64,000 nucleotides of DNA from the NCBI RefSeq assembly GCF_037975245.1, contig NC_092580.1, positions 18,462,501 to 18,526,500 of the forward strand, written 5' to 3'. How positions within the stretch are numbered: position 1 is the first letter of the stretch; every line of letters begins with the position of its first letter. Below the pieces are notes generated by a model, which saw nothing but the letters and a program-made list of their open reading frames with translations, searched no databases and had not been told where the DNA came from. Source of the stretch: Apostichopus japonicus (lineage: Eukaryota > Echinodermata > Holothuroidea > Aspidochirotida > Stichopodidae). Position numbers and translations under genes: made by a program. Below, one piece after another: positions 26,132 to 37,501 of the stretch.

Positions 26132-26825
26132 ACATACATAGGTAGGCCTATGCGTTGGTTCAAACATTGGAATTCAAGTTTACCAAGTTTCAATCACAAA
26201 TGTTCGTCTGAACACGAATAATGGGTATTTTTCATCCGATTTGACCGCTTGGGTCACAGAAAAACTGGCAGCCCGATCGGGAGATTAACTTCCATGCACA
26301 TGACTGAGCATGTTGCAAGGACCGACCATCATGTAGTTTAGGCTATTACATAATAGTCGTACATTTGTGTTTATCACTGCGTATTTGAAATAAATCACTG
26401 CAGCGCCGCTATATGAAGACGACGTTTTATCATATACTTACCGTAAGTATTACATATTTTATCATCCGCATTATGGGATAATATTTTGGGAGGGCCATGC
26501 AGAGGCTAATGAAATTCTTATGATGAAGGGGTGTAGGTCTACAGCCTGAGGGGCATTGAAGCCGATACTCATGTAGGGGACCTGTGGATTCTAGGGCTTC
26601 CCGAAAATAGAAATAACGTTAAAAGTTTATACGTGAAGTGGAGCATATAAACTAAGGTCTATAATTTCTATAATTTAGAACTAAACACAAAACGTAAAAA
26701 TTGGATTCCATCCTATTAACAAAGATAGCAACCAGATGCATTCAGAGGTAACCGAACAATCACCTCCATCATGAAGGGGATGAGATCTGATTGTTCTTAT
26801 TTGTACGGAAGCTTAAAGTTCCATC

Positions 26826-26975
26826 TACACAAGAAAACTTGGCCCCAATAAGTCAACATTTTCCAGTAAATTTACTGAAAAAATATTGACTTATTAGGAC
26901 CAAGTTTTTCTTATGTTGACGGTTAATTTACTGAAAAATGTTGACTTATTGGGGCAAAGTTTTACTTATCTTAAT
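26826..26975. repeat. Foldback palindrome, copy B
   Basis: Equivalent of 4474-4618: inverted arms around AGTAAATTTACT, slightly diverged, followed by the third partial arm. Confidence 0.7.
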
Positions 26976-27106
26976 GGCACTTTTAAGCACACGTATATTT
27001 GTATAAAACAATTGCGTTATCTATCTGGAGAATAAGCCGAGCTGCAGAGACCAGCTAGCTGATCCTTGAGTGTATGGAACGCCAAAGGACTACAGGTGGC
27101 GCTACT

Positions 27107-27480
27107 ACTCTAAACAGGAGGTGCTACTACCCTAAACAGGAGGTGCTACTACCCTAAACTGGGGGTGCTACTACTCCTATTAGGAGGTGCTACTACTCTA
27201 AACAGGAGGTGCTACTACTCTAAACAGGAGATGCTACTACTCTAAACAGGAGATGCTACTACTCCTATTAGGAGGTGCTACTACTCTAAACAGGAGGTGC
27301 TACTACTCTAAACAGGAGATGCTACTACTCTAAACAGGAGGTGCTACTACTCCTAAGTGACGATGCTGCTGTAAAAAGGAGGCGCTACTACTCTAAATAG
27401 GCGATGCTACTGCTACTACAGGCGGCGATGCTACTGTAAATTAGTGGCGCTACTACCCTAAACGGAAGGTGCTACTACCC
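27107..27480. repeat. Tandem ~21-bp repeats in left inverted end of foldback element
   Basis: Repeats of GGTGCTACTACTCTAAACAG with variants (CCCTAAAC, CTCCTATTAG, GATGCTACTG). The inner part from about 27397 to 27482 is matched in reverse complement by the right end at about 37540-37640. Confidence 0.9.
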
Positions 27481-28486
27481 TGTAACCAGTAGGCCATGGG
27501 CCATGGCCAATTTAGATGCACTTTTGTTCACATGGTCAGTGGGGAAAGTTAATTTCTCTGAAATAGTTAGTATAAATATGTACTGAATCAAGATTGACTT
27601 GTTCTTTTTGGTTCTACTGGCACAAACAGTCAGAATTTAAGAAAAACTAACAAAAGAAATTATCCATTGCTCTTAAAAGAGCTTATCTAATTGGTCAGTA
27701 TTTCCAGGTCAAACCTTAATTCACCAATCACAGCTGTTGATCTGTGGTCTGGTTACACCATGGTTACACTAACTGCACAAACATGGCTGCTCCCACACTC
27801 AAATGTTGTATGCATGTGTGTGCACAGACAAAAACGAATATTTCATCCTTTTCTGACAGCTCTTTTGACATATTCAAGGTTTGTGTTTTAAGGTGGATTG
27901 TTTTACCAGGTATTTATGGTGCATTAGCTAGAGATGTCACTTCAAAATACTGTATAGAGAGCTCAAAATCTTTAGCTGATTTTCAAGATCATGAGCATGG
28001 TGAGTCGTGCATTGGCTATCATCGTGAGTGCTACCAGAGATTCACAGATGAATTAACTCAACAAGACTGAAGAAAGGCTTGCTAAAAATCCGCCCAAAGA
28101 TGGTAAGCAAACATTTAAATAATATTATGAGTATGAACCCATTTTCCAACTGAAATTAGAAATGTCAATCTGACATTTTGTGGAATTTGGTTGTGCTTTT
28201 ATTTAAGTTTTTACATTCGTTCTTGACGGTTTGTTATTGTATTGTAACCTAGTCCTGCTGTCATTTTGTTGTGCAAAATGCATCAACCTGATGTAATCGT
28301 GAATTTATTTGGGTTAGGGTTAGATATGTACAAACAACAGGGATACATTTACAATTAAAATCTCTATTTAGTGTATGTTAAGTTAAATTTGGCATGTGTT
28401 CAACAAATAGAAGTACCTGTCATGGGGGGGGGGGGGGAGTTTGATATTTAACTTTTAGACTTTCTTCAGTAGTTGCTCCATGATTT

Positions 28487-28860
28487 TATAAAATGAGACG
28501 AGGGCCCCAAACCCACGCCCAATTTTCCATTTGCGCTTAGTTGATTTTTTTTTTTATATGGGTGGACTGGAGATAATATTTCATTATTTCTCTGTGAGTT
28601 TTACAAAATAAGACGAGGACCCCAAACCCACGCCCAATTTTTCATTTGTACAAATACTTGGTTGATTTTTTTATATGGGTGGAGGTCGATATTTCATAAT
28701 TGCTCAATGATTTGATAAAATGAGACAAGGGCCCCAAACCCACGCCCAATTTTTCATTTGTACAAATAATTGGTTGATTTTTTATATGGGTGGAGGTCGA
28801 TATCAATGATTTGATAAAATAAGACAAGGGCCCCAAATCTATGCCCAAATTTTCATTTGT
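28487..28860. repeat. Tandem repeat, about 4 units of ~110 bp
   Basis: CCCCAAACCCACGCCCAAT recurs at about 28506, 28619 and 28733, with a degenerate copy near 28830. It lies in the intron between exons A and B of the decayed gene and alternates with ATATGGGTGGA segments. Confidence 0.85.
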
Positions 28861-29665
28861 AAAGAAAAGTTATTCATTATAACAAGTTTAGATAAACTGG
28901 GCTAGGTTTGTCAATTCAAGTTGTAAAATGGTGTAGGTTAATGAATTCAGAGCAAATTTTTATAACTTTTTTAAAGTTGTTTTTAATATGTATCTCTCTC
29001 TTGTTTGAATGTTACAGATGATTCCACTGATGATGACAACGACAATGTTGAACCTGTCTGTAAGAAGCGAACACTAAGATCAAACGTAGCTGGACCATCT
29101 TCTTCAGGCAGACCACACATACTTCCAGTGTCGTGCATCATTGTCACACTGATCACTGGATAAGGGACAAGGTGACCTGTAAGAGACGAAGAGAGCCCCT
29201 GACTCGTTACGAGACAATAGATGCTGGGAAACTCAGAAAGGCTGCTGAGCTGACATGTAATGAATCCCTTCTTCTGCAAATGCGTGGCAGAGACCTTGTT
29301 GCTTCCGAGGCAAAATACCATCCGAGTTGTTTTGGCAACGCAACCAGATTTCTCACTCAGAAGTGGCCAAAAGAAACAACAGATATTCTATATGCAGAGT
29401 CTTATGCAAAGTTTTGCCACAATGTCATTGATGAACAGATTTTTAAACAACAGGGTGCGATCAGGATGACAAAACTCACAGCCCAGTTCATCAAAATGGT
29501 TAAAGAAGTTCAAGGGATTGATGCCTCAAGTTACAGATCCTACAACTTAAAAAAGCGTCTCCAAGGCTCCTATCCACAACTTCATTTTTTGCGACCAACG
29601 CGACGCTATAAAAGTTAGTTGTAATTTCCAGAACTGTAGAAGCTCAGGATCTAGCAGTAAACCTG

Positions 29666-31671
29666 TACGGAGAGCCAAACGTTCCATAAATGTCGAAAAA
29701 GAAAGTGAAGTGTCCAAGTTAATATATATATGTCCAAATCGATATCAACATGTTACAATTCGATATCAGCATGTTACAATTCCATATGAACATGTCGAAA
29801 CAAAATACAATATGCCATTGCGTCTATCAACATGTCAAATTCAACATCAGCATGTCGAAAACTTGTAACAGCATGCCATTACTACATTGGTCATGTCAAC
29901 ATGCTATATTTACGTCGTGCTATAATTTTGGCACTTCGGCGCGCGCCAACGTTTCGTATATGTCGAGATTTATTTCAGTATGTCCAAAACTTGTGTCAGC
30001 ATGGTGAGCGAAGAGTAGTGAAGTATTGCCATGACAACGTTGCACATGGTTCGTGTCGTTCACACGGTACTATGGTTGAATATACTGTAGCGGAAAGCTA
30101 CGACTTTTCCTTAGTGAGATACGTTTCGTTCCCTCAGGGGTTACATCTGTTGCGCTCCGCGGAGGTAACGAGAGATGTTTATCCGAAACAGGAACAGGAA
30201 CTGATTACGTAATTTTGCTATATCGATGTATTCCCGTGACTGGCATAGGCAGGCACGGCGGGGGTGTGTGAGTCGATCCCATTGGTCGCAACTCATCTAA
30301 AAAACTGTGACCTTCACCTGCAACAGACATACAGTTTAAGTACTGTAAAAATATTAAAGCATTCTGAGTACTCTTAACTTTCATGTAACGTTTTTTAAGG
30401 GCAAATGGCACATAACCTGCTAATTATCTTAGAATTTGTTCCTCATGTTTTTCAACAATTAATGTATCTTCCAAATTTATGTCGTCTGGAACATCCAGCC
30501 TTTCAAACTCTTCAATCATCAGCTTCACCATAAATTCAACTATATCCTGTAGCATGAACATTTCTAATGTCCTCGGCGGATGCAAAGCTTTTTGGCAGCC
30601 ATGTTTCGTGTTAAATTAATTTTGTTAATTTTATAACACTAGGTTCCCAATGCAATAGCAAACAGCACTAACGTTATTTGCCTAACGAACGAAGAAAAGT
30701 TTTATTTCATTTCATTTATTTTTCCATTTCCTCACAATGTTTATATAATAATAGGACTGTGAAGACAATACCATGCAAAGAAAATAATAAGTAATAAATC
30801 ATATAAAAGAAAAATAATGGAAATTTCGGAGAGAAAATGGTGGAAGGGCTTGGAAGCCGTAGCTTGTACAAGAAGCCCACCAAAAACAAAACTTGTTCAT
30901 ATATTGCGATGAAATATATGCTGAGATAAACAATTAATTATTAAATACGAATCTTCGCATGATTCGGTGAGAAATGAAAGATATATTCCGATCGAAATTC
31001 TTACAGGTATGCGTAACGTAACATATATGAGTACTGTGTATACTATTTCAATTACATATACGTTAGGATCGGAGTGTCTGTTGTTATGTTGTGAGGGACG
31101 CTATATACGAAATGACCTTTGTACCAGGATTACGTAATAGCTGATGATGGCTTTACCCGTGTTTGTGCCCTGAGGCATGTTTACTTATGGCGATCAAATT
31201 TTGTCGGTTACAATGATACTTCAAAGTGGGTTTTCTCCTTCTGTTTATAGCTCCATGATTCAACCATAGTACCGTGTGAACGACACGAACCATGTGCAAC
31301 GTTGTCATGGCAATACTTCACTACTCTTCGCTCACCATGCTGACACAAGTTTTGGACATACTGAAATAAATCTCGACATATACGAAACGTTGGCGCGCGC
31401 CGAAGTGCCAAAATTATAGCACGACGTAAATATAGCATGTTGACATGACCAATGTAGTAATGGCATGCTGTTACAAGTTTTCGACATGCTGATGTTGAAT
31501 TTGACATGTTGATAGACGCAATGGCATATTGTATTTTGTTTCGACATGTTCATATGGAATTGTAACATGCTGATATCGAATTGTAACATGTTGATATCGA
31601 TTTGGACATATATATATTAACTTGGACACTTCACTTTCTTTTTCGACATTTATGGAACGTTTGGCTCTCCG
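29666..31671. mobile_element. Nested element with ~405-bp inverted repeats
   Basis: 29666-30079 and 31264-31673 are near-perfect reverse complements beginning TACGGAGAGCC. Flanks are TAAACCTG at 29658-29665 and 31672-31679. This can be read as an 8-bp duplication, or as AACCTG (6 bp) with fully symmetrical ends. Each arm holds a series of CATGTC/CATGTT motifs about 20 bp apart, possibly transposase-binding sites. The 1.2 kb centre has no coding frame, so the element is non-autonomous. The superfamily is unassigned. It interrupts exon B of the decayed gene. Confidence 0.88.
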
Positions 31672-31843
31672 TAAACCTGGTTAATCTACAAGATGATACA
31701 AAGTCAAGTAACGAGTTAGACACTTCAAGTGGTAGTGCATCTGATTTGCAGCATGAACAAAAAGATTTGTGTAGAAGTCAAGGCATTTCATTGAGTGACA
31801 TGTACTTTACAGCTAGACAGCTTTGAATTGCTGTCCAAGAGGT

Positions 31844-33920
31844 CAGTGGCGTAGCTAGGATTTTTTGAGTGGGGGGGCCATGAGGGGGCTGTTCTTTCTA
31901 GTGGGGGGGGGCAGAGGTTACTATCTAAGCGGAGCGCCACCATGGTTGGCGCGGAGCGTACAGAGAAAATTTGAGATTTCAGCACCCCCCAGATCGCAGG
32001 AGATGGCACCTGTGAGGCAAAATAGCAACCAAAAAGATGTGCAACTTTGGTGACAGAAATGCAAAAGAAGTTTTTTCTCTTTCATGCTGACTGGCCTTGC
32101 CAACTCAACCAGACTTTTAACTTGAGGGAAGTTGGCATCATTTGCAGGAATTTCAGAATTCCCAATATTTTATATCTCTACCAGTAGTGGAAAATCCTGT
32201 TTCGACAGTTTCGTGGCCATAAAAAAGTTGTTTTGTGGAATATTCAATGACATATATTCATTTGACTCGAGGCAATATATGAATACCAGCAGGGGCGGCG
32301 ATCTGTTTCAAATATTGGGGGGGGGGGACATCTGCTTGGATGCAGGCGAATTACTGTCAAAGCGGAGCGCCACCATTGGTTGGCGCGCAGCGTACAAGAA
32401 AATTTCTGGTTTTGATAGCCCCCCAGATGACCGGAAATGGCACTTCTCGGGCTTGAAAATGACCAACCAGATGTACACTTTTGCCTGAGAACCAAGTTTT
32501 TCCTAATAGTTTTTTTTTTTCATTCATAACCTTTTGTCAAAATTGTCACCAGTCACACATCATGTTCGACCTCATTGCATTTGTAGGTAATTCTACGTAA
32601 CGCCCCACAATAACCGTCAGCCCCACTTTTCAAGGTTTTAAGCCCATTATTTGTTCAGAATTTGAATAATAAATTCACTTCAAAAAATACCCATAATGTT
32701 GCACTAAATTTCATCTGTGGGCAACCAATATAGAAAACCCCCCTCAACCACTAACAGACCGGTCAAAATTGTACGAGTGTAGAGGGAAGTATACTATGAT
32801 GAAGAATGTTGGTCAAGGAATTTTCGAAATTTCAGACACAGTTAAATTATTGGTGTACAAATATTAAAACCTCTTATAACGGCTACTATAAAACTTCGAT
32901 ATCATAGAAAATACCAAAAAAATATGCTCGAGGGGGAGGGCCGTCTCCACCCCTTCACCCCCCCTCCCTTGGCTACGCACCTGCGGTTAGAAATCTTGTA
33001 GGAAACAGGCCAAATGGAAACCCAGTGAACCCATATCGATGTGGATCCTATGTATGATTGTACGTACTTACACTCATACACAAGATGCAAACCAAATTTC
33101 ATTACGGATGCGGTCCGTCTAGCTATTCATTTCGAGAAGAAATAGTAAAAACTACTTTCGGTCATATATAGTAACAAATTGTGGCACGGTTAGACAGGCG
33201 CTTTGCGAGGAATTTGCCAAGGGAGGGGCAAAGCTTGTACCCAGACTTTCTAAGCGTAGCGCCACCATAAGTTGGCGCGAAGCGCAAAAGAAAATTTTGG
33301 CCGAAAATGCCTCCCAGATCGCTGGAAATGGCACTTCCCATGCCTTGTAAGTTGCATCTAAGCATTTTCTATTTTGAAATTACTAGCGATATCATAAAAA
33401 AATACAAAACATATGCTAAAAAAAAAACTATGCTACCAAATATTGGGGGGGGGGATATAAGATACTATATCCCCCCACCTAAAATATTGGGGGGACATGT
33501 CCCCCCGTCCCCCCCCCCCCATGATCGCCGCCCATGAATACCTGATACCTCGGCTCAGAACAAACGGAGCCAATCTTTTGATAGATTGTTGCGCTAGGTG
33601 GAAGCACTGAACATATTTTCAGCAGATATCGCTATCACGCAGCACAACAAGGTTCGTGGTGTATGGTCGCAATCGTCGCATCGACCATTGCCATGCCATG
33701 CTGTGTGACCATTCTCATGATTACTACAGATATTGTATTATTCTTATTCTGCCAGATGCAGACGAGAAAATTGTGTAACTCTATTTCCCAAATTATTGAA
33801 CAAAAAATATTAGCAAATCGCACTGATGTGTTTTTTTTTTACCCCATTCCCAGTGGGGGGGCCAGCCGATTTCATGGGGGGGGCCTCGGCCCCCCAGGCC
33901 CCCCCGTAGCTACGCCACTG
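31844..33920. mobile_element. hAT-like element (2.1 kb) nested in the foldback element
   Basis: Perfect 14-bp ends CAGTGGCGTAGCTA / TAGCTACGCCACTG with exact 8-bp duplication CAAGAGGT (31836-31843 and 33921-33928). It carries the shared module near 31920-32015 and a second element at 32290-33536. No transposase frame. Confidence 0.93.
32290..33536. mobile_element. hAT-like element, family 'GGCGGCGATC', copy 1
   Basis: Ends CAGGGGCGGCGATC and GATCGCCGCCCATG. The 8-bp duplication is AATACCAG / AATACCTG (32282-32289 and 33537-33544, one mismatch). Nearly the same sequence occurs at 54003-55240. It contains the shared module twice in the same orientation (about 32345-32460 and 33245-33350), and a remnant end TTGGCTACGCACCTG near 32980, so it is composite itself. 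Confidence 0.9.
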
Positions 33921-33928
33921 CAAGAGGT

Positions 33929-35462
33929 ACATGTGGACACAGCATGACATCAGACATCAATTGGACTTTGGAGTAATATTTCAAAATCTAGCATTTTTAA
34001 AATGTGAACTCAAAAATTGTGATTGTTAGATGTGTAAATATATGCAGGAATGTGTGAACTAAATATAGTGCATCATTAGTTACATGTTCAAATAATGTGT
34101 AAGAAAATAGAGGGATCTGTAGGACAAACATGAAGAAAACAAATTCAGTAGTGTCAAGAGTTGGGGCTATGCAGTTAGTTTGAAAAAAAAATCAAATTGT
34201 ACTCTGTTGTAACTTTCAGTATCAGTTGGAAAAGGTGTAGGACTATAATGTGATTCGAAATGGTCTGATGAAGTAATATCTCACGTTATTGTTTATTCAA
34301 TTTGATGCAAATTTCCACACAAATTGTTGTTTTATTTCATGTTAGTTTAATCGTGGCTGACACCAGTCTCTAGAACACCATTTCATAATGGAATTTAACA
34401 TACAATAATCAAAGACATAGTCAGTGCACCACACCCTATTGAATATTGATTATGCGATCATTCAAACACACCCCCCCCCCCCACCCGCAAAAAAAAAAAC
34501 AAACAAACAAATCGAGGCTCGATTTTTGTGGATGGGTCCTGTGTGTACAGTCGTTTAACTTGTTGATGACGAGTAAGTGCCACCCATTCACCATGGGTAT
34601 TCATAAGAGTACAACTAACTGATACTATCTACAGAATTTTCATGTGCAATGTTATGATCAACAAACAGTTTTAATGCATATTACAAATGAGATTTAAAGT
34701 TTTTTTGTTAAGGTAGTTAGGTGAAGCGCTGCTTGTAACAAAACATTGTACATGTAGAAGTCTGTTGTGAACTTTGGTGTTCTAAACATGTTGAAAAGAT
34801 TTGCAGTTGATAAATAAAAGAAGAACATATCTGAGTTTGTCACTTTTTTAGGGCTGTTTAGACATACTTTGTTAAAAAAGTTTATCGGAATCTCCAGTTT
34901 GATTATAATGAATATGAAATAGTGTGCTTATTTATTCACCAAGAATGACCCCCTCCTCAATCATGTTATGTATACATGCTGGCAAACTCCTTGCTCTCAT
35001 TTGTTATTACTGGATCATTAATTGCCTAGAAATAGTGTATTTCAACAATTTAACAATGAACAAACTGGCCTATCCCCACCACAAATAAACACCAAGTACA
35101 GTTGAAAAATATTATTCCAATAGCCATATGCCTATACAAACTTTTAGAAATGTTGTGCCATACATAATCTTTACAATTATAAAGGTTTCCACATCAAAAT
35201 GTGAATTTTTGGGGGGTAAACTGTTTCTATCTGGAGACAGACTAAGTATTTTTGATCAAGTGAGGGCGCTGTTTTTCTTATGTTTTTCTTTATGTTGGTA
35301 AATTTGACATTTTATCTGTGAATTACATATTAATGTGCCACTTTTGAGCAAAAGAACAACTTGATTCTTTATTAAGGACATATTAGCTATAACTCAGACT
35401 ATATTTCATGTAATACCACTCCGGACGTAACAAGAATCATTTTCTGGAAGGAATTCAGAGCC
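33929..35462. other. Core of foldback element after the decayed gene
   Basis: AT-rich. After the last traces of the decayed gene near 34000, no coding frame is visible up to the inner edge of the right inverted repeat. Confidence 0.5.
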
Positions 35463-35481
35463 ACGGCCCATGGCCTACAGG

Positions 35482-37501
35482 GCGTGTTTCCAAGGCGTGT
35501 TTCCAAAACAATTTGCACACGGGGTCAGCGAAGGTCACTCTTCAGTTTTCCTACATATACATATTCATGTCTGTACAGAATGAGAGTATCAACGGTTACT
35601 ACCATATGAAACGTTAGTTTCGATATTAAATTGTGGGAAAATTCAAACAGTTTACGCGAAAAAGAATCCATACTATAATTACAAACAATGTCGTTCAACG
35701 TGGACGAGAAGATACGCGAATACGTAGAGATGGGTTTTACAAATCAACAAATGGCTGAAATGTTGGACATAAGTGTAACAACGACTAAGCCTGACGTTTC
35801 GATCCTAGCATGATCTTTTCAGAGGCTGGATGACCAGTGCATTATTTTACAATAGTAACTAATTATTCTTTTTTACGCATTAATAAGAAGGTATGTTCTC
35901 TCCTTAATGTGCCCTCTTCAAATTATTATCAGAAAGAGATTAATGACTATTTCTGCGTAGAATACCATTTAAGGGCTGATCCATGGCGTATGAAAGGAGA
36001 GGGGGCAGGGGGCCATACCTCCATAGTCTGTCCGAAGGGTAACGTTTTAGTCGTCGGGGGGGGGGGGCTTTCGGGGAAAACGTGAAAACAAACAACAACT
36101 TTTGAATTTTGTTTCTTCAAAATTTAAAGTTTCAACATACACAACCATGTGTATATATAAACCTAATTATTTACCTAATTTGATTTAGGCTAAACATACA
36201 TTTGAAGCCCGAACTGTGTAAAATTCTTCCGAGAGCACTCCGCAGGAAAATATACATTCATGAAACCCATAGTCACAGCGTGTCTTTAAGGTCTATACCT
36301 CAACTAATCATTCGGGGAGAGCGATTGAAATATAGTCCCCACCTTTGGAATTATGTGCCCGTGACCGGGGCGTGGGTAGGCTATAACGTTTATTGAAGTT
36401 TAATGCCAGAGTTACCATGATTACAATTTACCTAACCCATACAATCTTGTAAGGTAGATTGTGTTCGAGGAACGTAATAAACTTGGCGTGGTGAAACCAA
36501 GGAGCTGTTACTTGCTCCCTGTCCAAACAGGATGACAGCATATAGATACACTATAAATGACACAATACAAAACTTTTAAGTATGACAGTCTTTCATATAC
36601 TTATTTTAGTTAATGGCTCATGCACATATTTAAACCTGAAACAAGAGTCACAGAGTAAAGAACCCCCATTCTCCCAACACAAAATAAATCATACTAATGT
36701 TTACATGGTGATACACCTTTTCCTTACGGACATGTTTGCAACCGCGCCACAATGAGTAGCAATAATGGGTTGAGAGAAAACGTTATTTTTACCAAGGAAT
36801 TGATACGTAACTCATTGGTTCTACCATGGAAGTCTGATCAATACTTCCACAATTCAACCGATGACAGGTTTCTTTGAATAATAATAACAACTATATTGAG
36901 GTAACCGAGCAATCAATTTGGTGTATGTTGTCACAAAGAGATGACACCACCCTTCCTTGTCGCAAACCCGTACGTCCCTAAAAACACATTAACTACTTTG
37001 TGGGTCTATTTGTGGTCGATTAACTCTTCGAGACTATCACATGGAAACTTTTAGCAATTTGTAAAAGCAGAGAGAGAGAGAGACACAATATGCCAACAGT
37101 AAATAAACCAGGATAATTACTCAGTATATGCACTTCGAACATTTCCATATTTTTTACACAATCAGTATAAGGATAGCTTGCTTTTTCAAGTAGTTTACCC
37201 TTCCCTTCACCTTCCTTTTTTTAAATTGGTTTATTGTATTCATTAAAGATCAGTGCATATAAATTATTATCCCCTTTCATGTCAATAAATGTATATCAGC
37301 GACAGAAACTTCACTCTGCAGTTTCTTTCTATATTTAAAGGAGTTTAACCGCCGATCGACCTCGCGAGAGTTTCCTGTGGGGAATAATAGCTTTGTTAAA
37401 AATGTGGTTTGATTAACCACACGCGGCGTGGAGGTTGACCTTCATGATAACCCCCTCTATACATATTGTTTTGGAAACACGCCGTGGAAACACGCCTTGG
37501 A
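35482..37501. mobile_element. Nested element with GCGTGTTTCC ends, possible IS3EU-type relic
   Basis: The inverted ends consist of 13-bp tandem units (GCGTGTTTCCAAG, GCGTGTTTCCAAAAC) on the left and their inverse on the right. The 6-bp duplication TACAGG is at 35476-35481 and 37502-37507. It splits the right inverted repeat of the foldback element. Near the left end an open frame starts at 35688 with MSFNVDEKIREYVEMGFTNQ, then QMAEMLDISVTTT. This looks like the N-terminal helix-turn-helix of integrase-like transposases. It breaks off after about 40 codons and no DDE domain was found. The IS3EU assignment rests on recalled family traits and is tentative. Confidence 0.72.

Larger units (their letters stand above)
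27783..34000 (+). pseudogene. Decayed transposon-borne gene, Cys/His-rich family of unknown function
   Basis: Exon A (27783-28102) reads MAAPTLKCC, then an ISSFSDSSFDIF segment and YHRECYQRFTDE. A frameshift near 28055 hides a donor (GTAAGC at 28103). Exon B starts at 29018 after TTACAG in the matching phase (KDDDSTDDDNDN), has a frameshift near 29130, then REPLTRYETID, RGRDLVASEAKYHPSCF and LKKRLQGSYPQLHFLRP. A further frameshift near 29590 precedes the stretch cut by the element at 29666. It resumes at about 31674 (NLVNLQDDTKSSNELD, SLSDMYFTARQL), meets a stop, is cut again at 31844 and fades after 33921. This order of Cys/His blocks matches a family I recall as abundant in cnidarian, fish and echinoderm predictions, function unknown. 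At least three frame breaks and two insertions make it non-functional. Confidence 0.7.

Noticed and set aside
27107-27480. CRISPR-like array of ~21-bp repeats
   Set aside because: No unique spacers; units are head to tail, in animal DNA, and mirrored at the other end of the element.
29133-29618. Intact stand-alone gene of 161 codons
   Set aside because: The frame is one fragment of a longer decayed gene: upstream and downstream continuations exist in other frames and are cut by insertions.
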